Positions 58,757 to 64,000 of a stretch of DNA of 64,000 nt are shown piece by piece. The stretch is from Trichopria drosophilae (Eukaryota > Arthropoda > Insecta > Hymenoptera > Diapriidae), in assembly GCA_030407085.1 (NCBI GenBank), contig CM059582.1:49375001-49439000 (forward strand). Reading direction: 5' to 3'. The translations under genes and the position numbers were made by a program. The number at the start of each line of letters is the position of its first letter. Within the stretch, counting starts at the first letter, position 1. The notes under the pieces are model-generated. The model did no database searches. It was not told the origin of the DNA and worked only from the letters and a program-made list of their open reading frames with translations.

Positions 58757-59600
58757 ATGGGAATAACACAGGCCCACAAAATTTGAGAAAATTGCAGAAC
58801 CAAGAACCAGAACATATTTTCCAAAGGTATTTCAAGCGTTGAATTCAAATCCGACCTCAGAATAGCCGCTATACGTCAGGTTTTTGAGATATTTTAACCT
58901 AAAAGTGTAAAAAGTACGTTTTTTGGTACATTTAAGGTGTGGTAACTTTAAGACAGATTTTTTTTTTCAAAACGATCGTCACGGTATCTCAAATTTCTGT
59001 TTTTACCCTTCAAATTTCGTTTTTGAACTTAGAAAAATCTTTATTGGTCATTGAGATATCGTCTGTTGAAGTTTTTGAGTTTGGCGAATTCAGCGAATAT
59101 TCAGAAACTGAGTCGAATCAGAAACACATAATGCTGTCCGACATTTTGTATTTTGTTATTTTGACTTCAAATTCCTACTCAGCAACATCGAACATCTTAA
59201 GAGCCATTCGAAATTTAGGTCTTTGTGGTTAATTTCTTTCTATTTTTGAAGCTTTACCTGATTCTGCTCAGTTTCTGAACATCGCTGAATTCGCCAAACT
59301 CAGAAACTTCAACAGACAATATCTCAGTGACCAATAAAGATTTTTCTAAGTTTAAAAGCGGATTTTGAAGGGCAAAACCAGTACTTTGAGATACCGTGAT
59401 GTTTTGAAAACAAAATCTGTCTTGAAGTTGCAGCACCTCGAAAGCACCCCAAAAAACGTACTTTTTGCACTTTTAGGTTAAAATATCTCAAAACCTGACA
59501 TGTAGGGGCTATTCTGAGGTCGGATTCGAATTCAACGCGTCAAATACCTTCAGAAAAGTATGTTCTGGTTCTTGGTTTTAAAATTTGTCGGCCTGTTTAA
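58757..59600. mobile_element. Foldback MITE, ACACAGGCC-ended family (copy 2)
   Basis: Almost the whole element is one hairpin. The left arm (58760-59110) is matched by the right arm (59250-59600) through AACCAAGAACCAGAAC, GTTGAATTCAAATCCGACCT, TTTTAACCTAAAAGTG, GAGATATCGTCTGTTGAAG and GGCGAATTCAGCGA. The tips ATAACACAGGCC / GGCCTGTTTAAT agree with the copy at 341-1279. The loop holds a module-like segment (ACATTTTGTATTTTG, then TACTCAGCAACATCG). Open frames in it (58939-59232 plus, 59254-59436 minus) are mirror images of the two arms, not genes. Confidence 0.8.
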
Positions 59601-60180
59601 TCCATTCGAGTCACTTTAAACCAACATGGCCGAGATCCTTGCAATGATTCGCGAGTGAAACGTCATTCTACGCTTGTAATGCATCGGACCCCACCGTGAT
59701 TGCGTCCAGCATTAATCAGATGATTACGCTATCGTCGGGAAAGTCCCGGGTTATAACACAAACAATCGCGGATCGCCTCGCGAGAGACGCACGTCGATGC
59801 TCCTTCATTAGCTGTTCGTTCGTCCGAAGCTAGTAGTTGGTTGCATGCTAGCTGCTCTAACCTCCGATGAGCTGGAGGGAACGAGCGTACGCCATTGGCT
59901 ATAAATAGACATGTTTTGCCGCACATACGCGGGTTCACACATGGAACGATCGAAGCTCCCATCGTTTATGCTGGTTGTGCGTCGTTCGCCTCCATCGACG
60001 TGTGCTCCCGCCATGCACCGAGAATATACGAATTCGCGCTTCACAGGGTTTTGAGATACTCTCGTTATTCTTCCCGCGAATGAGCGATGCCGAGCACGAA
60101 AATAACGATAAATATCGGTCCTGGATAGGAGGCAGAATACGAATGTTTTCGAACGTACTAAAAAAAGTCGGAAATGGCAG
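59601..60180 (+). promoter_or_regulatory. CpG-rich island with TATAAATA box, candidate promoter and first exon
   Basis: A CpG-rich block immediately right of a foldback element. It contains CCATTGGCTATAAATAGACA, that is, an inverted CCAAT word directly before TATAAATA (59900-59907). A short frame starts at ATG 59942 (MERSKLPSFMLVVRR...) and runs 37 codons to a stop near 60052. No canonical GT donor is obvious, and initiator matches at +25 to +37 are poor. A 210-codon reverse frame (59808-60440) covers the island, but its N-terminal part lies in a palindromic element. A plus-strand promoter is a reasonable inference only. Confidence 0.35.
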
Positions 60181-60430
60181 ATGAATCTAAGAAAGAAATA
60201 CAGACAACGATAACGAACATATATTCGATGTTGGAGGTCAACCAAAATATTCGTTCGTGTCTGAGATTCTATAATTAAACAATTGGTGTCAGTAATAATG
60301 TTTTTGACAATAAATAATCTGGAGCAACATTTCACGTAGTATAAATATAGAAGTTTAGATTTGTAAAAAGATTCTGATGGACCACGCCATGAATTATCCG
60401 ATTCCCAGAAAAATCTTCCGTAGGACACAG
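60181..60430. other. Spacer with a small hairpin
   Basis: ACGAACATATATT and AATATTCGTTCGT form an imperfect 13-bp stem at about 60214-60260. Nothing else seen. Confidence 0.4.
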
Positions 60431-61141
60431 CTATCCTCAAAGGGTCATAGGTCTGACAAAAATGTGGAGAAAAACTGATTTCACGGCATTATTTGTACAA
60501 CTATTTAACTTCAAAATTTGCAACCCGCGAAATCCCAGCTGATCATTTTCTCCAAATATTAAAGGTGATTATAAGTGATTTACAATTTTTTCGTTTTTTC
60601 ATTATTACCGGCAATTGACCTCTAATCGAAAAATGTTTTATGGGAATGTTGCAGGTATAAAAAAGATCTACAATTTTTGTATACATAATTTTTCACATAA
60701 CCTCAAAGTTTCAGAAAAAAAATCGAAAAAGCCGTGTTTTTTGTTTTTAATATTTTTCGCGCTCAAAAATGATTTTTTAGGAGACTTACCTTTTTTTACC
60801 CCCGAATAAGCTGTAATTTTTTTGAGTAATTTTATATATTTGTTTATTTTTTATTGGTTAAAAACCGATAAAACACCTATATTTTCCAGTGAAAAATGTA
60901 ATGTTACAACAGTAGAGAATGGAACTTTATATACTGGAATTTGTTCGTTGAAATATCTACTTTCAGATGGTATATGAATTAATTTGCATTTCTATACAAG
61001 AAAGTATCAAAAACCTCGAAAAACTATCAGCCTGCAGAACACGATCAGCTGGGTTTTCTTGGTTTGCAAATTTTGAAGAGTTGTATAAATAAAGCCGTTT
61101 TTATCCGCATTTTCGTCAGATTTATGATCCTTTGAGGACCT
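60431..61141. mobile_element. Palindromic element with about 135-bp arms
   Basis: The left arm (60431-60565) matches the right arm (61020-61141) as an inverted copy. Shared blocks are ATCCTCAAAGGGTCATAGGT / GATCCTTTGAGG, TTGTACAACT / AGTTGTATAA, CTTCAAAATTTGCAA, and CCCAGCTGATCATTTTCTCC / GATCAGCTGGG. The loop of about 450 bp is AT-rich. A 64-codon frame in it has no features. No target duplication identified. Confidence 0.7.
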
Positions 61142-61759
61142 CGTACCATGAATGATATTCATGATATGTGAGTTATTAATAATACTGTAACCATTTCGAT
61201 GGACAATTGTGAAACTGTGACATAATGTATCAAAAAATCTCGAATTAGAATAATATGCGAGTCGAACTGGCCCCCTTTAATCGAGATAGAACCAGGGTCC
61301 CAGCCGGTATCCAGCGTGGTTAATCCAATTGATGAACTAAGTAGATTTGGCCCGAATATAAACCGAGTTCTGACTGAAATCCAGCTGGCGTAACCCCACC
61401 TACCTATTTGGATTCCACATACAACTACGATAACCTGGTCGGGTTTCGGACAAAATATTCCAAATCATACAGGGCTCTAGTTAGGGAAGAGTGACAGTGC
61501 CCAGTTGTATCTTGAACACAATAAGGGTAAACCGGCTGGATCCGGTCAGAGCCAAAATGAAACATTTGAAGCTAGATGTTTTGGAAATATCCAGTTTTCA
61601 CGACATGAAATGAGTTGGGACTACAAATTGACAAGTAATTAATTGCGCATTTAATAGTTTTTCGCAATCAAAATGGTAGGTCGATGGTGTAAGCCTTAGA
61701 AATTAAAAAACATTACTTGGGGGTTGTCAATTGTCATATACGTTTGTACTAAATATCAT
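61142..61759. other. Non-coding stretch with inverted CCAGC-rich words
   Basis: Between 61260 and 61560 there is a patch of higher GC with CCCAGCCGGTATCCAGC, CCAGCTGGCG, ACCTGGTCGGG and ACCGGCTGGATCCGGTC. The first and last are approximate inverted copies about 220 bp apart, so this is probably another decayed MITE. Confidence 0.4.
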
Positions 61760-62160
61760 TTATTCATATAAAATTACACAGTGAAATTGAGGAATAACTA
61801 TTTAAAAATCACATTAAACAATATAAATTTCCGTTAAAAATTAAAATGCTAGATGACGTGGAGGGGCGAATAAGTTTAAAATACCGGCTAAAATGATGGA
61901 CTTAATTTAAAAATCGTTATCTGCGGGTTATTGAATACACCAGATGCGTTTATGCCAATGACAACTTATTTCATTAAAAATTACACGGCGAAGTGGACGG
62001 GGTAAGGATTTAAAAATCGCAATGAACATTGTAGGTGTTGGTTTAAAATTGCTACACCGGGTTTTTCAAATGTTTGAAAATTACCTCATTTTCAATAGTA
62101 CCACTGAATTCAAATCAAAAGGTAAGGTGGAGAGGATATGGATTTAAAAAGTACAGATTA
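61760..62160 (+). repeat. Degenerate direct repeats, period near 200 bp
   Basis: AAAATTACACAGTGAAATTG followed by TATTTAAAAATCACATTAAA (about 61770-61815) recurs as AAAATTACACGGCGAAGTGG, then GATTTAAAAATCGCAATGAA (about 61975-62025). Partial units with GTGGAGAGG and GGATTTAAAAA follow at 62125-62150, and with GACGTGGAGGGGC at 61855. A decayed tandem array. Confidence 0.5.
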
Positions 62161-62320
62161 AAAATCTGTGTTTTCAAATGATCTGATCTCGTGTTTAAAA
62201 AGAAAATTAATGTTTTGTGTCGATATTATAGGGAAAAGGAAAGATTTGAAGTTGGTGATTTTGAGTTGGGACAATTTAGTTGGTTCAGATTCACATTCAT
62301 CATATCGTTGCGAGCAACAC

Positions 62321-62448
62321 TGCGTATCTCAATTTTTTGGCCAAAATGAGTGATATATGTCATTATATAAAAAATTGTACAAGTTTAAAAAATTCCAACA
62401 TTGCGTATCTCATCCTTTAAGATGAAAGTGGCAACGTCGCGTATCTCA
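62321..62448 (+). repeat. Three spaced GCGTATCTCA repeats
   Basis: GCAACACTGCGTATCTCA, CCAACATTGCGTATCTCA and GCAACGTCGCGTATCTCA end at 62331, 62412 and 62448. The 18-bp unit is conserved while the spacers differ, which sets it apart from a simple minisatellite. The function is unknown. Confidence 0.55.
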
Positions 62449-64000
62449 TGGCATTTACCATTTGCCTGGTGGCTCCATGGTGTCGTGCTGATACTTTTAC
62501 AAAATCTCATAAATATCTGTAAAAAATAAAACAAGGTGAAATAAATTCTTAATTAATGCCGAAAGTAGTTTTTCGGCTCTCCTGAAAAATCGCGAACAAA
62601 ATTATAACTTGGAGGTTTTCGGCTTTTCTGATTTCGACTAAAAAATAATTAAAAGTAGCATGTTGCATATGTTAGATACAAGGAAATAGGTTGATTAATG
62701 ATCAGACAGAGAGATGAACTTATAAAAAGAAATGTCTAGTACTCTTTAGGCTGTTACTCATGCATACCAGCTTCAAGTATGACGAATCGCGAGATGAATA
62801 GACAACTCGATGCAGAACCTAAATTTATTGAATTTTTTTAAATACATTTAAAGTTTAAACTTTCTTTCCATGGTCATCTTCAGTTTATAATAAGAATATA
62901 TTTTTCTTTTATGACTTTCAGTAAGTGATGTCTTTGATAGATAGCAATTGATTTATTAGCTAGTTAAAATCGGAGGACTGCTCTTTTTTAACTTTATTTC
63001 AATTTTGCATTTGTTATTTATGCAACAGCAAACTATCTTTCCACACATATTGGTTACATACTGTGCAGCAATCGGCGTTTAACTGTTGAAATTGAAGCCA
63101 CTGAAACAATGAACAATGCAGGTAATGTTAACTGTCGAGGCAAGAATCTAATATTTCCAAAGCTACTATGACCGACAACGTGACATGGATTTGTTACAAT
63201 ACAAAGACTGGAATGTCTCAGATTAGCTAAAACTGCTTAAAGTCAGATACTATTATCGTTTTCATATTACATCTGAGATTGTAACGTAGAAAAATCAATA
63301 AATCTGAATAACGTAATTTATTTTAGTACACTTTTCGTCGAACATATACAAGTCAAATTTTCTCAAGTCGGCTACAAAAGATCTATATCTTATATTTATA
63401 ATAGTATTTTATTTGAAGAAGTTATGAACAAATTCATTTTTGTACGTCTTTGTATTTAAAAAGTAAATCCTCAGAAATAAATTGCTAAAAATTAATTAAA
63501 TTCAGTAGAGACATTCACAGATAATAACAAAATAAAGTAGTAAAAAAGTAAACGTTTGGAAAATTCATTCAGATATATTTTCAATTATTAAAAAATTAAA
63601 AATAAACAAAAAACAGGGAGATGCGAAAATGAATTTATCGAAATATCGTTAGGAAGACGAATAAAAGCCACTCCCAAGAAAAAATGGCAAGATGCGTAAA
63701 TGAGAATGGGATCATTCGAAAATTATGGTCTAGCGCATATGGCAGGATTATTTGCATGTAATAGAGAGTGTAATATTGTAATCTCTGAATAATTAAGCAA
63801 ATGGTTGTTGGAGAAATGTCCATTTTGCGGATTCAGGCAAATGGTTCTCCATAAATGATATTTGGGGGAATGGTCCAGAATGATTAATAAATATAGAATT
63901 AAGTGTATACGTTCAATACTACGGTTTTAGAGTCACTATTAAAAACTGTAAATTTTTATCTCCCTCGGAAAAGACGTGCAAAACTTAGGTCCATGACCAG
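62449..64000. other. AT-rich non-coding stretch, nothing recognised
   Basis: No gene, repeat with definable ends or motif cluster seen up to the window edge. The only open frame over 60 codons (63635-63823 minus) has no features. Confidence 0.5.

Noticed and set aside
58939..59436. Similar 97- and 60-codon proteins on opposite strands
   Set aside because: They are the two arms of the foldback at 58757-59600.
59808..60440. 210-codon reverse-strand open frame, the longest in the window
   Set aside because: Its N-terminal part overlaps the arm of the palindromic element at 60431 and its C-terminal part follows the CpG island composition. There are no domains, and residue usage shifts abruptly along the frame.

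Overview
This is a eukaryotic window, most likely from an insect and possibly a hymenopteran. The sequence is strongly AT-rich. It carries the insect telomeric unit TTAGG as interstitial repeats (45515-45559, with shorter runs near 18340, 38065 and 38275). It also carries many short non-autonomous DNA transposons whose ends (TACACGGARAAAA, CACTGAGAAAAA) are of a kind common in insect genomes. There are no operons, Shine-Dalgarno sites, rRNA genes or CRISPR arrays. The order-level guess rests on general sequence character, not on a recognised gene. No intact protein-coding gene could be recognised anywhere in the 64 kb. Nearly all open frames are short and AT-driven, and the two longest run into transposon ends. 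The window is therefore a gene desert or the inside of one or more very large introns. Two things stand out from the AT-rich background. The first is a set of islands richer in GC and CpG (1-245, 7000-7760, 12060-12400, 16850-17430, 28850-29115, 33194-33607, 40010-40620, 46230-46640, 52860-53000, 59601-60180). These are the best candidates for promoters, untranslated first exons or conserved enhancers. Two of them (40 kb and 46 kb) share NRF-1-type GCGCATGCGC sites and a further segment of about 37 bp. One (59.6-60.2 kb) has a TATAAATA box. The second is a dense population of inverted-repeat elements. The elements fall into recognisable types. TTAA-flanked piggyBac-like MITEs lie at 16049-16576, 17557-18709 and 56395-56503. 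TA-flanked pogo/Tigger-like MITEs lie at 5233-5484, 23763-24026 and 57686-57957. Elements with iterated subterminal motifs lie at 29637-30090 (hAT-like, with a perfect 8-bp target duplication), 18209-18679 and 45292-46033. A foldback family with ACACAGGCC ends lies at 341-1279 and 58757-59600. A 1.4-kb compound foldback lies at 37483-38867, and there are several nearly perfect hairpins (35541-35736, 43108-43409, 60431-61141). The most unusual pattern is a two-part module, GCCATTTTGAATTTT followed 15-30 bp later by GATTCGTAATCAGCGACC. It recurs about fifteen times inside elements that otherwise have different ends. In most paired cases the CAGCGACC side faces outward. Minor items are a degenerate tRNA-like sequence with A and B boxes (42000-42069), a 54-codon relic with a weak resemblance to insect organic-anion transporters (21214-21378), and several direct-repeat stretches (19735-20037, 61760-62160, 62321-62448).
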